Source: Stutzerimonas stutzeri
Lineage (GTDB): Bacteria; Pseudomonadota; Gammaproteobacteria; Pseudomonadales; Pseudomonadaceae
Direction of reading: 5' to 3'
Length of the DNA: 64,000 bases
Assembly: GCF_024451105.1 (NCBI RefSeq)
Contig: NZ_JANGEY010000006.1
Span: forward strand, 142,145-206,144
Part shown: positions 23,590-35,000 of the stretch, one piece after another
Position numbering within the stretch: the stretch's first letter is position 1
Layout of the letters: every line of letters starts with the position of its first letter
Position numbers and translations under genes: made by a program
The notes under the pieces: generated by a model
Database searches by the model: none
Seen by the model: the letters and a program-made list of their open reading frames with translations, nothing else
What the model was told of the DNA's origin: nothing

Positions 23590-24765
23590 ATGTCCCGTTT
23601 TCCGGCTCCCAGCCATGCCAGCGCCGGCCTGATCGCCGTGCTGGTCGGCTTCACCAGCTCGGCGGTGATCATCTTCCAGGCCGCCGCCGCGGCCGGCGCC
23701 GACGCCGCGCAGCTCAGCTCCTGGCTGTGGGCGCTGTGCCTGGGCTGCGGGCTGACCAGCATCGGTCTGTCGCTGCGCTACCGCGCGCCGGTGCTCACCG
23801 CCTGGTCGACCCCCGGCGCCGCCCTGTTGGCCGGTAGCCTGGGCGGGCTGGGGATGGCCGAGGCGATCGGCGCCTTCGTCTTCAGCGCCGCACTGATCAC
23901 CCTCTGCGGCGTCACCGGGCTGTTCGCCCGGCTGATGCAGCGCATCCCCCAGGCGCTGGCGGCGGCCATGCTCGCCGGCGTGCTGCTGCGCTTCGGTCTC
24001 GAGCTGTTCGGCGCCTTCGAGCAGCAGGCGCTGCTGGTCGGCAGCCTGTTCCTCGCCTATCTGCTCGGCAAGCGCCTGCTGCCGCGTTACGCGATCCTGC
24101 TGGTGCTGCTGCTCGGCGTCGGCCTGGCCTGGCGGCTCGACCTTTTGCGCTGGCAACAGGTCGAGCTGGCCGTGGCGGTGCCGCAGTTCGTTCGCCCGGA
24201 GTTTTCCTGGGCGGCGCTGGTCGGTGTCGGCATCCCGCTGTTCGTGGTCACCATGGCCTCGCAGAACCTGCCCGGCGTGGCGGTGCTGCGCACCGCGGGC
24301 TACGAGCGGGTGCCGGTGTCGCCGCTGATCGCCTGGACCGGCCTGGCCAGCCTGCTGCTGGCGCCGTTCGGCGGCTTCGCCATCAACCTCGCGGCGATCA
24401 CCGCGGCGATCTGCGCCGGCCCCGAGGCCGGCCAGGAGCCGCAGCGGCGCTACTGGGCGGCGGTCTGTGCCGGCGTCTGCTACCTGCTGATCGGTCTGTT
24501 CGGCGCCACCGTGGCCAGCCTGTTCGCCGCTTTCCCGCAGGCGCTGATTCTCGCCATCGCCGGCCTGGCGCTGCTGGTCACCCTGAGCAACAGTCTGGCC
24601 GGCGCGCTGCAGGACGTGCGCCAGCGCGAGCCGGCGCTGATCACCTTCCTGGTCACCGCCTCGGGGCTGAGCCTGCTCGGCGTCGGCGCGGCGTTCTGGG
24701 GACTGGTCGCCGGCGGACTGGCCAGCGTGGTGCTGAATGGCAACCTGAGCCGTAGGGTGGGCTAG
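23590..24765 (+). CDS. BenE-family benzoate/proton symporter-like permease
   Basis: A 391-residue inner-membrane protein with about 12 hydrophobic segments. The motif RYRAPVLTAWSTPGAALLAGS (about 60-80) is the BenE signature, and ASQNLPGVAVLRTAGY (about 220-236) is conserved in the NCS2-like fold. BenE proteins import benzoate with protons. The real substrate here is not shown by sequence, and no aromatic catabolic genes are nearby. The last four codons and the stop (TAG at 24763) lie inside a REP-like repeat, so the native C-terminus may have been replaced. It is probably controlled by the divergent XRE-cupin protein. Confidence 0.85.
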   Translation: MSRFPAPSHASAGLIAVLVGFTSSAVIIFQAAAAAGADAAQLSSWLWALCLGCGLTSIGLSLRYRAPVLTAWSTPGAALLAGSLGGLGMAEAIGAFVFSAALITLCGVTGLFARLMQRIPQALAAAMLAGVLLRFGLELFGAFEQQALLVGSLFLAYLLGKRLLPRYAILLVLLLGVGLAWRLDLLRWQQVELAVAVPQFVRPEFSWAALVGVGIPLFVVTMASQNLPGVAVLRTAGYERVPVSPLIAWTGLASLLLAPFGGFAINLAAITAAICAGPEAGQEPQRRYWAAVCAGVCYLLIGLFGATVASLFAAFPQALILAIAGLALLVTLSNSLAGALQDVRQREPALITFLVTASGLSLLGVGAAFWGLVAGGLASVVLNGNLSRRVG

Positions 24766-24853
24766 GCCGCAGGCCGTAACCCACCAATCGGGCCATGGCG
24801 CGACCTGGGTCGCGATGGTGGGTTACGCCGCTGCGCGGCTAACCCACCCTACG
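24751..24853. repeat. Pair of inverted REP-like elements between the permease and uvrB
   Basis: Two related units in opposite orientation lie at 24751-24785 (CGTAGGGTGGGCTAGGCCGC onward) and 24816-24853 (ending GGCTAACCCACCCTACG). Each unit folds on itself through GTGGG/CCCAC, and the two together form a larger cruciform. The first unit overlaps the 3' end of the permease gene. The arrangement resembles a REP doublet (BIME) in a convergent gap. Confidence 0.8.
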
Positions 24854-24874
24854 CTCGCACGTACCGCCAGGCGT

Positions 24875-26890
<2,016 letters not shown>

Positions 26891-27008
26891 GTGCATACCC
26901 TGAAAGGACGGACGCCCGCGACGACGCGCGGCAGAGGATGCGACCATACGTCGCACCGGCGGCCATTTTCGCCGCACCTGCGTATCGCCGCACCGGGATG
27001 GTGCTGTC

Positions 27009-27014
27009 TATAAT
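27009..27014 (+). promoter_or_regulatory. -10 element of the aminotransferase promoter
   Basis: A consensus TATAAT lies about 90 bases before the start codon. No good -35 hexamer is visible 16-18 bases upstream, so this is a partial call. Confidence 0.4.
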
Positions 27015-27101
27015 ATCGCCCCGTCCGCGCAACCCCCAGCCTCGCGATGACTGGGCGTTGCACCGCCCTCTCCCTCCAATGATTCCTCAGAGCTGCCGCA
27101 C

Positions 27102-28298
27102 ATGAGTCTGTTCTCCGCTGTCGAAATGGCGCCCCGCGATCCGATCCTGGGCCTCAACGAAGCCTTCAACGCCGACCCCCGTCCGCACAAGGTCAACCTG
27201 GGCGTCGGCGTGTACTTCACCGAGGAAGGCCGCATTCCGCTGCTGCGTGCCGTGGTCGAGGCCGAGAAGGCCCGCCTGGAAGCCCGCGCCCCGCGCGGCT
27301 ACCTGCCGATCGAGGGCATCGCCGCCTACGACAGCGCCGTGCAGAAGCTGCTGTTCGGCGAGGACTCGCCGCTGCTGGCCGAAGGCCGTGTGGTCACCAC
27401 CCAGTCCCTCGGCGGCACCGGCGCGCTGAAGACCGGCGCCGACTTCCTCAAGCGCCTGCTGCCCGACGCCGTGGTGGCGATCAGCAACCCCAGCTGGGAG
27501 AACCACCGCGCGCTGTTCGAGTCGGCCGGCTTCAAGGTCGAGAACTACAGCTACTACGACGCCGCCACCCAGGGCCTGGACCTGGCCGGCATGCTCGCCG
27601 ACCTACGCGCCCTGCCGGCCCGCTCCATCGTCGTGCTGCATGCCTGCTGCCACAACCCGACCGGCGTCGACCTGACCTCCGCCGACTGGCAGCAGGTGCT
27701 GGAAGTGGTCCGCGAGCGCGGCCACGTGCCGTTCCTCGACATCGCCTACCAGGGCTTCGGCGACGGCATCGCCGAGGACGCCGAGGCGGTGCGCCTGTTC
27801 GCCGACTCCGGCCTGCAGTTCTTCGTCTCCAGCTCGTTCTCCAAGTCGTTCTCGCTGTACGGCGAGCGCGTCGGCGCGCTGTCGATCGTCACCGCGTCGA
27901 AGGACGAGGCCGGCCGCGTGCTGTCGCAGGTCAAGCGGGTGATCCGCACCAACTACTCCAACCCGCCGACCCACGGCGCCAGCGTGGTCGCCGCAGTGCT
28001 GAACAGCCCCGAGCTGCGCGCCCTGTGGGAAGAGGAACTGGGCGAGATGCGCGGCCGCATCAAGCAGCTGCGCAACGGCATGGTCGAGCAGTTGGCCGCC
28101 CTCGGCGCCAAGCGCGACTTCGCCTTCGTCAACGCCCAGCGCGGCATGTTCTCCTACTCCGGTCTGACCGGCGAGCAGGTCGAACGGCTGAAGAACGAGT
28201 TCGGCATCTACGCCGTCGGCACCGGGCGCATCTGCGTCGCCGCGCTGAACAGCAAGAACCTCGAGGTGGTCAGCCGCGCCATCGTCGAGGTGCTCTGA
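27102..28298 (+). CDS. Aromatic amino acid/aspartate aminotransferase (class I, TyrB/AspC type)
   Basis: A PLP-dependent aminotransferase, 398 residues, cytosolic. Conserved features are HNPTG (184-188), DIAYQGFGDG (213-222) and the Schiff-base Lys248 in SSSFSKSFSLYGERVG. The family-typical C-terminal arginine region reads GRICVAALN. It interconverts aspartate, phenylalanine, tyrosine and 2-oxo acids. Aspartate and aromatic preference cannot be separated by eye, but the closest relatives recalled are Pseudomonas aromatic aminotransferases beside uvrB. It is divergent from uvrB, and a long hairpin and tRNA-Asn follow. Confidence 0.92.
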   Translation: MSLFSAVEMAPRDPILGLNEAFNADPRPHKVNLGVGVYFTEEGRIPLLRAVVEAEKARLEARAPRGYLPIEGIAAYDSAVQKLLFGEDSPLLAEGRVVTTQSLGGTGALKTGADFLKRLLPDAVVAISNPSWENHRALFESAGFKVENYSYYDAATQGLDLAGMLADLRALPARSIVVLHACCHNPTGVDLTSADWQQVLEVVRERGHVPFLDIAYQGFGDGIAEDAEAVRLFADSGLQFFVSSSFSKSFSLYGERVGALSIVTASKDEAGRVLSQVKRVIRTNYSNPPTHGASVVAAVLNSPELRALWEEELGEMRGRIKQLRNGMVEQLAALGAKRDFAFVNAQRGMFSYSGLTGEQVERLKNEFGIYAVGTGRICVAALNSKNLEVVSRAIVEVL

Positions 28299-28303
28299 GC
28301 CGC

Positions 28304-28342
28304 AAGGCGAAGTCGACACCGCAAGGGTGTTGACTTCGCCTT
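28304..28342 (+). terminator. Long hairpin after the aminotransferase gene
   Basis: 17-base arms (28304-28320 and 28326-28342) pair with one G-U wobble and a 5-base loop. There is no U-tract. The right arm contains the -35 hexamer of the tRNA-Asn promoter, so termination of one unit and initiation of the next overlap. Confidence 0.6.
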
Positions 28343-28357
28343 AGAAATCAGTAAGAT
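28330..28357 (+). promoter_or_regulatory. Promoter of tRNA-Asn
   Basis: TTGACT (28330-28335) and TAAGAT (28352-28357) are separated by 16 bases. The -10 ends 12 bases before the mature tRNA 5' end. Confidence 0.65.
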
Positions 28358-28369
28358 ACGCCTCGTTGT

Positions 28370-28445
28370 TCCGCGATAGCTCAGTCGGTAGAGCAAATGA
28401 CTGTTAATCATTGGGTCCCTGGTTCGAGTCCAGGTCGCGGAGCCA
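28370..28445 (+). tRNA. tRNA-Asn (GTT)
   Basis: 76 bases including an encoded CCA. The acceptor stem TCCGCGA pairs with TCGCGGA, the D arm is GCTCAGTCGGTAGAGC, the anticodon loop CTGTTAA carries GTT at 28403-28405, and the T arm CCTGGTTCGAGTCCAGG is intact. It is read on its own from a nearby promoter and followed by a strong terminator. Confidence 0.97.
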
Positions 28446-28451
28446 GATTTC

Positions 28452-28484
28452 AAAGCCCCAGGTGAAAGCCTGGGGCTTTTTTGT
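28452..28484 (+). terminator. Intrinsic terminator of tRNA-Asn
   Basis: AAAGCCCCAGG (28452-28462) pairs with CCTGGGGCTTT (28469-28479) around a 6-base loop and is followed by a run of T. It begins six bases after the tRNA CCA end. Confidence 0.92.
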
Positions 28485-28521
28485 TGTCCTGCCGATTTCT
28501 CGCCAGGGGCTGCGCCTCGAC

Positions 28522-28877
28522 TCACTCTTCCAGACCAGGGGTCCGGCGCCAGTCTCGCGCGAAGCGCGCCTGCAGGCCCAGGCGGTCGATCCGCCAGCGC
28601 TGCGGCCACGGCTCCAGCGGTTCGATCCGCACCGGCAGGGTGCGCGCCGTCGTGCCGAACGCCGACCGCAGTTCGGCCGGCACCTGCGCGGATCGGCAGG
28701 AAACGGCAGCCCTCGACACGACGCAGTTGCTGCAGCGCCTGCCCAGCCTGCGCGGCGGGCCGCTCGAGCAGCAGGACGTCCCACGGACCGGCGGCCAGCA
28801 GCGCGCCGAGATCGTGGAACGCGTGGACGCGGACCGGGCGCCGCCAGCACCGCGATGCGGGGAGTGGTCGCCGACAT
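28522..28877 (-). pseudogene. Frameshifted remnant of a roughly 120-residue protein, unidentified
   Basis: Protein-like sequence runs through three frames on the minus strand. It starts at an ATG (28877) with GGAG eight bases upstream: MSATTPRIAVLAA. After a shift near 28840 it reads RVHAFHDLGALLAAGPWDVLLLERP and on to RRVEGCRFLPI. After a second shift of the same sign near 28690 it reads VPAELRSAFGTTARTLPVRI and ends LGLQARFARDWRRTPGLEE at the stop 28522. The middle part vaguely resembles a response-regulator receiver domain. Two uncorrected shifts mean no intact product. No other gene is visible between the tRNA terminator and 29008. Confidence 0.5.
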
Positions 28878-29007
28878 GCCGGGCTCCGCTGTGGTCGCGT
28901 GCGGGTGTTGTCCGCATAGACCAGCGACGACGGAGCATTCTGGCCTAAGGTTGTAGCTACGCCTGCGCGCCCCCTTGCGCGGCATCCGAGAAGGAGGAAG
29001 CAGGACC

Positions 29008-29259
29008 ATGACAATCCGCGTGCTCAAGCAGGCCCGAGGCTATACCGGCCAGGCGCAGGACGAACGGGAGGAGATCACCGACGGCTACATCGTGGTCAGC
29101 TACAACACCGTGCGCGCCGACGGCGACGTCAGTTGGCGGCGCTACGACCAGGAGGACGACTGGCACGACCTGCCCTACACCTCCGCCGAGCTGCCGGGCA
29201 GCCACGAACGCATCCTCGAGTTCGTGCGCGACTATCTCGACCTCAACGAGCAGGACTGA
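29008..29259 (+). CDS. Small acidic protein of unknown function
   Basis: An 83-residue soluble protein, MTIRVLKQARGYTGQAQDEREEITDGYIVVSYN, strongly acidic, with a tail ILEFVRDYLDLNEQD. No signal peptide, membrane segment or metal motif is present. A strong ribosome site AGGAGG (28992-28997) precedes the ATG by 10 bases, which supports translation and this start. It stands alone between the remnant and the hemerythrin gene. I do not recognise a family. Confidence 0.65.
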   Translation: MTIRVLKQARGYTGQAQDEREEITDGYIVVSYNTVRADGDVSWRRYDQEDDWHDLPYTSAELPGSHERILEFVRDYLDLNEQD

Positions 29260-29370
29260 GGAAAGTCCTGCGCCAGCAGTCGGGGCAGCAGTTCGCCCAG
29301 CGCCGCGCGCCGTACTGAGGGGCGGTCGCGCCTCGACCGGGACGGATGTCGCCATCCGTCCCGGTGCGGA

Positions 29371-29817
29371 TCAACCGAACAGCCGGGCGAAGAAACCCTT
29401 CGGCCGCGGCTTCAGCGACGCCGCCAGGGCGACCTTGACGGTCTCGGCGTAGTCGGCGTCGTCGCGCTTGATGTGGTTGATCAGCCAGGCGCGCAGGGTG
29501 GTGAGCAGGTGGCGGGAGACGTCCTCGCCCAGGTCGAAGCGGTACTGGAAGTCCTCGATCTTGCGGTTGAACAGCTCGTGGACCTTCTTGTGGGCATGAT
29601 GGAAGGGGTAGCCGGCCTGCTCCTGCAGGTCCTCCTCGAAGGCGAAGTGCGACATGGTGTACTCCACCAGCTGCTCCAGCACCTCGCCGACTTCCGCGCG
29701 GCTCTGGTTATCGATGGCCTGGTGCAGGTCGTTGATGTACTCGACGATGCGCCGGTGCTGGTTGTCGATCACCTCGATGCCGAGCTCGAGGTCGCTGGTC
29801 CATTTCATGTAGCTCAT
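29371..29817 (-). CDS. Bacteriohemerythrin
   Basis: A 148-residue hemerythrin-fold protein with a diiron O2-binding site. The ligand set is complete: His21, His57 and Glu61 (SHFAFEE), His76 and His80 (HAHKKVH), His115 and Asp120 (HIKRDD). Start motif MKWTSDLELGIEVIDNQHRRIVEYIN. Such proteins store or deliver oxygen, or sense it when fused to signalling domains. Here it is a stand-alone form. The upstream 26 codons of open frame are not family-like, so the ATG at 29817 is chosen. It lies downstream of recD with 136 bases between. Confidence 0.92.
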   Translation of the reverse strand: MSYMKWTSDLELGIEVIDNQHRRIVEYINDLHQAIDNQSRAEVGEVLEQLVEYTMSHFAFEEDLQEQAGYPFHHAHKKVHELFNRKIEDFQYRFDLGEDVSRHLLTTLRAWLINHIKRDDADYAETVKVALAASLKPRPKGFFARLFG

Positions 29818-29923
29818 GGGGAGGCCGTCCGTGGAGGCAGGGGAATGTCCGGCATTCTGACAGCCCGCGCACCACCGCAACGCTACCGAGATCAAAAAGT
29901 CGGAAAACCGTTGATGCGCGACA

Positions 29924-29947
29924 GCGCCCGGCCGGCCGACCGGGCGC
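29924..29947 (-). terminator. Possible terminator of recCBD
   Basis: GCGCCCGG and CCGGGCGC (8-bp perfect stem, 8-base loop) lie just after the recD stop on the minus strand. There is no adjacent U-tract, so it is a weak call. Confidence 0.35.
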
Positions 29948-29953
29948 GCGCCT

Positions 29954-32044
29954 TCAGCGCCCCTCCAGCGCCTCCAGCAACCCGCTGCGCCGCTGCACCC
30001 GGCGCCTGACCGCCTCGTCGAACACCCCGCTGCGGCTCTCGATCAGGCTGAACCAGCGCTTGCCGCGGGTGACGGCGGTGTAGACCAGTTCCTTGGTCAG
30101 CACCGGATTGAGGGTGTCGGGGAGGATCAGTGCGGTGTGGGCGAACTCCGAGCCCTGCGACTTGTGCACGGTCATGGCGAACACCGTCTCCACCGCGTTC
30201 AGCCGGCTGGGCAGGATGTAACGCAGCTCGTCCGAGCCGTCGTTGCGCGGGAACACCACGCGCAGCACGCTGCGCGGCGCCTCGCCAGGTCGCTCGGCGG
30301 GCTCGGGCAGGCGCAGGGCGATGCCGATGTCGCCGTTCATCAGCCCCAGGCTGTAGTCGTTGCGGGTCATCAGCACCGGACGCCCTTCGTACCAGCCCTG
30401 GTCGCCCTCCAGCAGACCGCGCCGGTGCAGGGCGGCGGCGATCCGCGGATTGAGCCCCTCGACACCCCAGGGGCCCTTGCGCACCGCGCAGAGCAGCTGG
30501 AAGTCGTCGAAGGCGGCGAGCACCCGCCGCGCCCAGTCCGTCCACGCCGCGGCCTCCGCCGGGGTGTCGGCCGGCGGACGGCCGGCGTGCAGCACGGTCA
30601 GGTAGTGGGCGTAGCCCTGCGGCCGGTCTTCCTCCGGCGCCGCCAGGCCGTCGAGCAGCAGGCGCTCCAGCGCGACGTCGCGCTCGCCACGCAGGCGCAG
30701 CAGGTGCAGGTCGGCGCAGCCTTCGCCCAGGATCGCTCGCGCCATGGCCGGCTCGCGGGCGTTGACCGCGCGGGCCAGCCGGCCGATGCCCGAAGCGCCG
30801 CCGAAACGCCGCGAGTGGCGCAGCATCACGGTGCGCTGGGCCAGCGGGCGGCTGGCCGCACAGCCCTCCCGCAGCGCCGGATCGGCCAGCGTCTCGCCGC
30901 CGACCTGCTCCAGCCAGGCGCGGGTCTCGGGCGCGTAGAAGCCGCCCTCGGCGTCGCGGCACAGGTCGCCGAGCAGCGCGCCAGCCTCCACCGAGGCGAG
31001 CTGGTCCTTGTCGCCGAGCAGGATCAGCCGGGCGTGGCGCGGCAGGGCGTCGAGCAGGCAGGCCATCATCTCCAGGTCGATCATCGACGCCTCGTCGACC
31101 ACCAGCACGTCGAGCGGCAGCGGATTGCCGGCGTGGTGGCGGAAGTGGCGGCTGTCCGGCCGGCTGCCGAGCAGGCGGTGCAGGGTGGTGACCTCGCTGG
31201 GGATCTGTGCGCGCACGCGCTCCTCGACCGGCAGCGAGGCGACCTGCGCGCCGATCGATTCGGTGAGCCGCGCCGCGGCCTTGCCGGTGGGCGCGGCGAG
31301 GCGGATGCGCAGCGGCTGGCCGGCGGCCAGCGCCGGCTCCTGCAGCAGCGCCAGCAGGCGCACCACGGTGGTGGTCTTGCCGGTGCCGGGGCCGCCGGTG
31401 ACCAGCGCGAAGCTGCCGCGCGCGGCCAGCGCACAGGCCAGCTTCTGCCAGTCGGTCTGGCGCTCGCCGTCGACCAGCAGCGGCTCGGGGAACAGCCGCG
31501 CCAGGCGCGCGGCGAGATCGCCCGGCAGCGCCGGCGCATCGCCCAGGCGCGCCGCCAGGGCGGCGGCCACCGCCCGCTCGTAGCTCCAGTAGCGGCGCAG
31601 GTACAGGCGCCCGCAGAGGCGCTCGCCGTGCAGCACCAGCGGCGCGGCCTCGTCGGCGCCGTCGAGCGCCACCAGGGCACTGGCGCGCAGCGCCGCCAGC
31701 CAGTCGGCCAGGGTCACTCCGGCGAGCACCTGCGAGGGCAGCAGGGTCGCCCGCTCGGCCTCCTCGCCCTCCGGCGGCAGCGACAGGGCGAAGTCCGGAC
31801 TGGCCAGGGTGGCGGCCAGATCCAGGCAGACGTGGCCGTGGCCGAGCTGGTGGCTGGCCAGCGCGGCGGCAAGCAGCGCCAGCGGCGGGCTGCCGGGGTC
31901 CAGCTCGGCGAAGCAGGCCGCCAGGGCGCGGTCCAGCTCGCGCAGCCAGCCGCGTGCCACCCAGGTGTCCAGCAGCGCCAGCAGGCCGGCGGCGCTGGCC
32001 AGATCGGCGTCCGCCGCCAGGTCGAAGGAAAGTTGCTCGCTCAT
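29954..32044 (-). CDS. recD: Exodeoxyribonuclease V alpha subunit RecD
   Basis: The fast 5'-3' helicase subunit of the RecBCD double-strand-break enzyme, 696 residues. The N-terminal region (about 1-190) contacts RecC. Walker A is VTGGPGTGKTTTV (GGPGTGKT 217-224), Walker B is VVDEASMIDL, and superfamily-1 motifs include ILLGDKDQLASVEAG and FAMTVHKSQGSEF near the C-terminus. The ATG overlaps the recB stop in ATGA (32041-32044), so the two are translationally coupled. It is the last gene of recC-recB-recD. Confidence 0.96.
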   Translation of the reverse strand: MSEQLSFDLAADADLASAAGLLALLDTWVARGWLRELDRALAACFAELDPGSPPLALLAAALASHQLGHGHVCLDLAATLASPDFALSLPPEGEEAERATLLPSQVLAGVTLADWLAALRASALVALDGADEAAPLVLHGERLCGRLYLRRYWSYERAVAAALAARLGDAPALPGDLAARLARLFPEPLLVDGERQTDWQKLACALAARGSFALVTGGPGTGKTTTVVRLLALLQEPALAAGQPLRIRLAAPTGKAAARLTESIGAQVASLPVEERVRAQIPSEVTTLHRLLGSRPDSRHFRHHAGNPLPLDVLVVDEASMIDLEMMACLLDALPRHARLILLGDKDQLASVEAGALLGDLCRDAEGGFYAPETRAWLEQVGGETLADPALREGCAASRPLAQRTVMLRHSRRFGGASGIGRLARAVNAREPAMARAILGEGCADLHLLRLRGERDVALERLLLDGLAAPEEDRPQGYAHYLTVLHAGRPPADTPAEAAAWTDWARRVLAAFDDFQLLCAVRKGPWGVEGLNPRIAAALHRRGLLEGDQGWYEGRPVLMTRNDYSLGLMNGDIGIALRLPEPAERPGEAPRSVLRVVFPRNDGSDELRYILPSRLNAVETVFAMTVHKSQGSEFAHTALILPDTLNPVLTKELVYTAVTRGKRWFSLIESRSGVFDEAVRRRVQRRSGLLEALEGR

Positions 32045-35000
32045 GCCACGGCCTCCCCGTGCTCGCCCTTGAACAGCGCGTCCAGCGCCTCGATCAGCGC
32101 CCGCGGCGGGCGCGCGTGGTGGATGCCCTGCCCCGCCGCGCGGCTGCCGCGCAGGAACAGGTAGAGCGCACCGCCCATGTGGCGGTCGTAGTCGTAGTCC
32201 GGCAGGCGCGCCTGCAGCTGCCGGTGCAGCGCCAGCAGGTAGAGCACGTACTGCAGGTCGTAGCGCTGCGCGGCCACCGCGCGCTCCATGGCCTCCGCCG
32301 TGTAGGCGGAATCGTCCTCGCCCAGCCAGTTGGACTTGTAGTCGACCACGTAGTAGCGGCCGTCGTGCTCGAAGGCCAGGTCGATGAAGCCCTTGAACAT
32401 GCCGTTGAGGGTGTCGCGCGTCAGCGCCGGGCGCGCCACGCCGGGCAGCACTTGCTGCTGCACCAGGCGGTCGAGCCGCCGCACGTCGACGTTGCGCGCC
32501 TCGAACCAGAACTCCAGCTCCGGCTGGTAGCTGGCCAGTTGCGCCAGCGCCACCGCGCGCCCCTCGCCGAGCGCCAGCGGGCGCTGGACGAGGTCGCACA
32601 GCCAGTCGGCGAGCGGCTCGATCCAGGCGGTCAGGCCGCGCAGCTGGCAACGCCGGGCGATCTGCTCGCGCAGGTGCGCGGGCTCGGCGGCCAGCGCGGC
32701 GAAGCCCTCGCGCCCGGCCATCTCCAGCAGGCCGTGGAGGAAGGTGCCGGGATTGGGGCCGCGCGGGAAGCGGTGCAGGCCAGGCGCCTCGCCGGCACCG
32801 AGCGGCACGACGACGCTCTCGCGCTCGTCGTCGGCGGCCTTCTGCGCCGCCGGGCTGTCCGGCGCGACGTCCTCGAAGCGGCCGGACGGCGGCGCCTCGA
32901 TCTCGCCGAGCTGCAGGGCGCTGTAGGAGGCGATCCACCAGTGTTCGGCGGCGCGCCGCGTCGGGATGCGCCAGTGCAGCCCGGCCGCGCTCGCGGCCTG
33001 CTCGACGAGGCGCGCGTCGTCGGCCTCGGGCGCCGGCAGCACGACGCTCTCTCCGACGCTTTCCAGCGGCGCCAGCCATTGCGCCAGCGCCGCACTGTCC
33101 TGCAGCGGAGCGCCGCCGCCGAGCAGGTAGCCGAGCGCCGAACGATGCAGCCCGCTGCGATCGGCGCGACCGTCCTTGAGGTCGGCGACGCCCAGCCAGC
33201 AGGCGTGGCGGGCGCGGGTCAGCGCCACGTAGAGCAGGCGCAGTTCCTCGCCGAGGCGCTCGCGGTCGGCGCGCGCGACGGTCTCGGCATCGGGCGCGAG
33301 CACCAGGGCACGCCGCTGGCCGTCGTGGACCGTCAGCGGCTTGCCGCCTTCCGCCGGGCGGAAGGCGCAGACGAACGGCAGGAACACCAGCGGGTACTCG
33401 AGCCCCTTGGACTTGTGGATGGTCACCACCCGCACCAGCGCGGCATCGCTCTCCAGACGCAGCACCTGCTCCTCGGCGGCCTGGATCTCGCCGACCAGCA
33501 GCTCGGACAGGTGGCGGATCAGCGCCTGCTCGCCGTCCAGCTCGGCGGCGGCCTGCTGCAGCAGCTCGGCCAGGTGCAGCAGGTTGGTCAGTGCGCGCTC
33601 GCCGTCGGCGCGGGCCATCAGTCGCTGCGGCAGGGCGAAGTCGTGGAGCAGCTGGCGCAGCATCGGCAGCACGCCCTGGCGCTGCCAGCGCTGGCGGTAG
33701 GCGCGGAACTGCATGACCCGCCGCTCCCAGCTGCGCTCGTCCTGGTTGAGCTGCTCAAGCTCGGCCAGCGCCAGGCCCAGGGTGCGGCTGGCCAGCGCGG
33801 CGCGCAGCGGGCGGTCGACGTCCGGCTCGGCGCAGGCGCGCAGCCAGAGCAGCAGATCGCGGGCCTCCTGGCTGGCGAACACCGAGTCCTTGTCGGACAG
33901 GTAGACGCTGCGCACCCCGCGCCTGGCGAGCTGGTTGCGGATCGCCTCGGCCTCCTGGCGGTCGCGCACCAGCACGGCGATGTCGCTGGGCGCGAGGGCG
34001 TCGAAACCCTCCGCCCGGGCGAAACCGGCCCGGCCTCGCTGGCCGAGGTTCAGCAGGCGGACGATCTCCCCGGCCGCGCGCGCGGCCATCTCGCTGCGGT
34101 AGGCGCCGGCGGACAGCGGCTGGTCGCCGGCCAGTTGCCAGACGGTCAGCGCCGGCGGCGTCTGCCCCTCGACCTGCCAGACTTCCTTGCGGCCGCTGGC
34201 GCGCACCTCGACGAACGGCAACTGGTCGCGGAACAGGAAGGCCCCCTCGCCGCCCGGACGCCGCTCGGCCAGCTCGAACACCCGGTTGACCGCATCGACC
34301 AGCGCCCGGCTGGAGCGGAAGTTGGTGTCCAGGCTCTCGTGGCGGCCGGCGGTGGCGCGGCGCGCGCGCAGGTAGGTGTGGATGTCGGCGCCGCGGAACG
34401 CGTAGATCGCCTGCTTGGGATCGCCGATCAGGAACAGTCCGGTTTCCGTGGCGTCGGCCTCGACGCGGTAGACGGTGTCGAAAATCCGGTACTGCAGCGG
34501 GTCGGTGTCCTGGAACTCGTCGATCAGCGCCACCGGAAACTGCTTGCGGATCACCTCGGCCAGCCGTGCGCCGTTGTCGCCCTGCAGGGCGGCATCGAGG
34601 CGAGCGAGCATGTCGTCGAAGCCCATCTCGGCACGGCGACGCTTCTCCTGATCGAAGCGCCGGCCGATCCAGGCGGCGGCGTGGCGCAGCGCCGGCTCGG
34701 CCGGATCGGCGAGCGCCTGCAGACGCTGCTCGAGGGTCTCCATGTCCTGCAGGGCTTCGCGCACCGCCGCGCTCAGCGCGAGTTCGACGCCCTTCTTGCA
34801 GGCATCGCGCAGGCCGTCGAGCCTGAAGCGCTTGAAGTGGTCGTCCTTGAACGACAGCTCGCCGCCCCCCTCGCACCAGGCGCGGAGCATCGCCAGACGC
34901 GGCTCGAAAGTCTTGGCGCCGAGCTTGTTGCCGTTGAGCTGGCCGGCCGCGCTGGCTTCGCGATAGAACGCCTCAAGCGCGGAGATCCAGCCTTGCCACG

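Noticed and set aside
28411..28956. Plus-strand open frame running through tRNA-Asn and the remnant
   Set aside because: It crosses the tRNA and its strong terminator, and its composition is that of a shadow frame. The minus-strand reading is the protein-like one.
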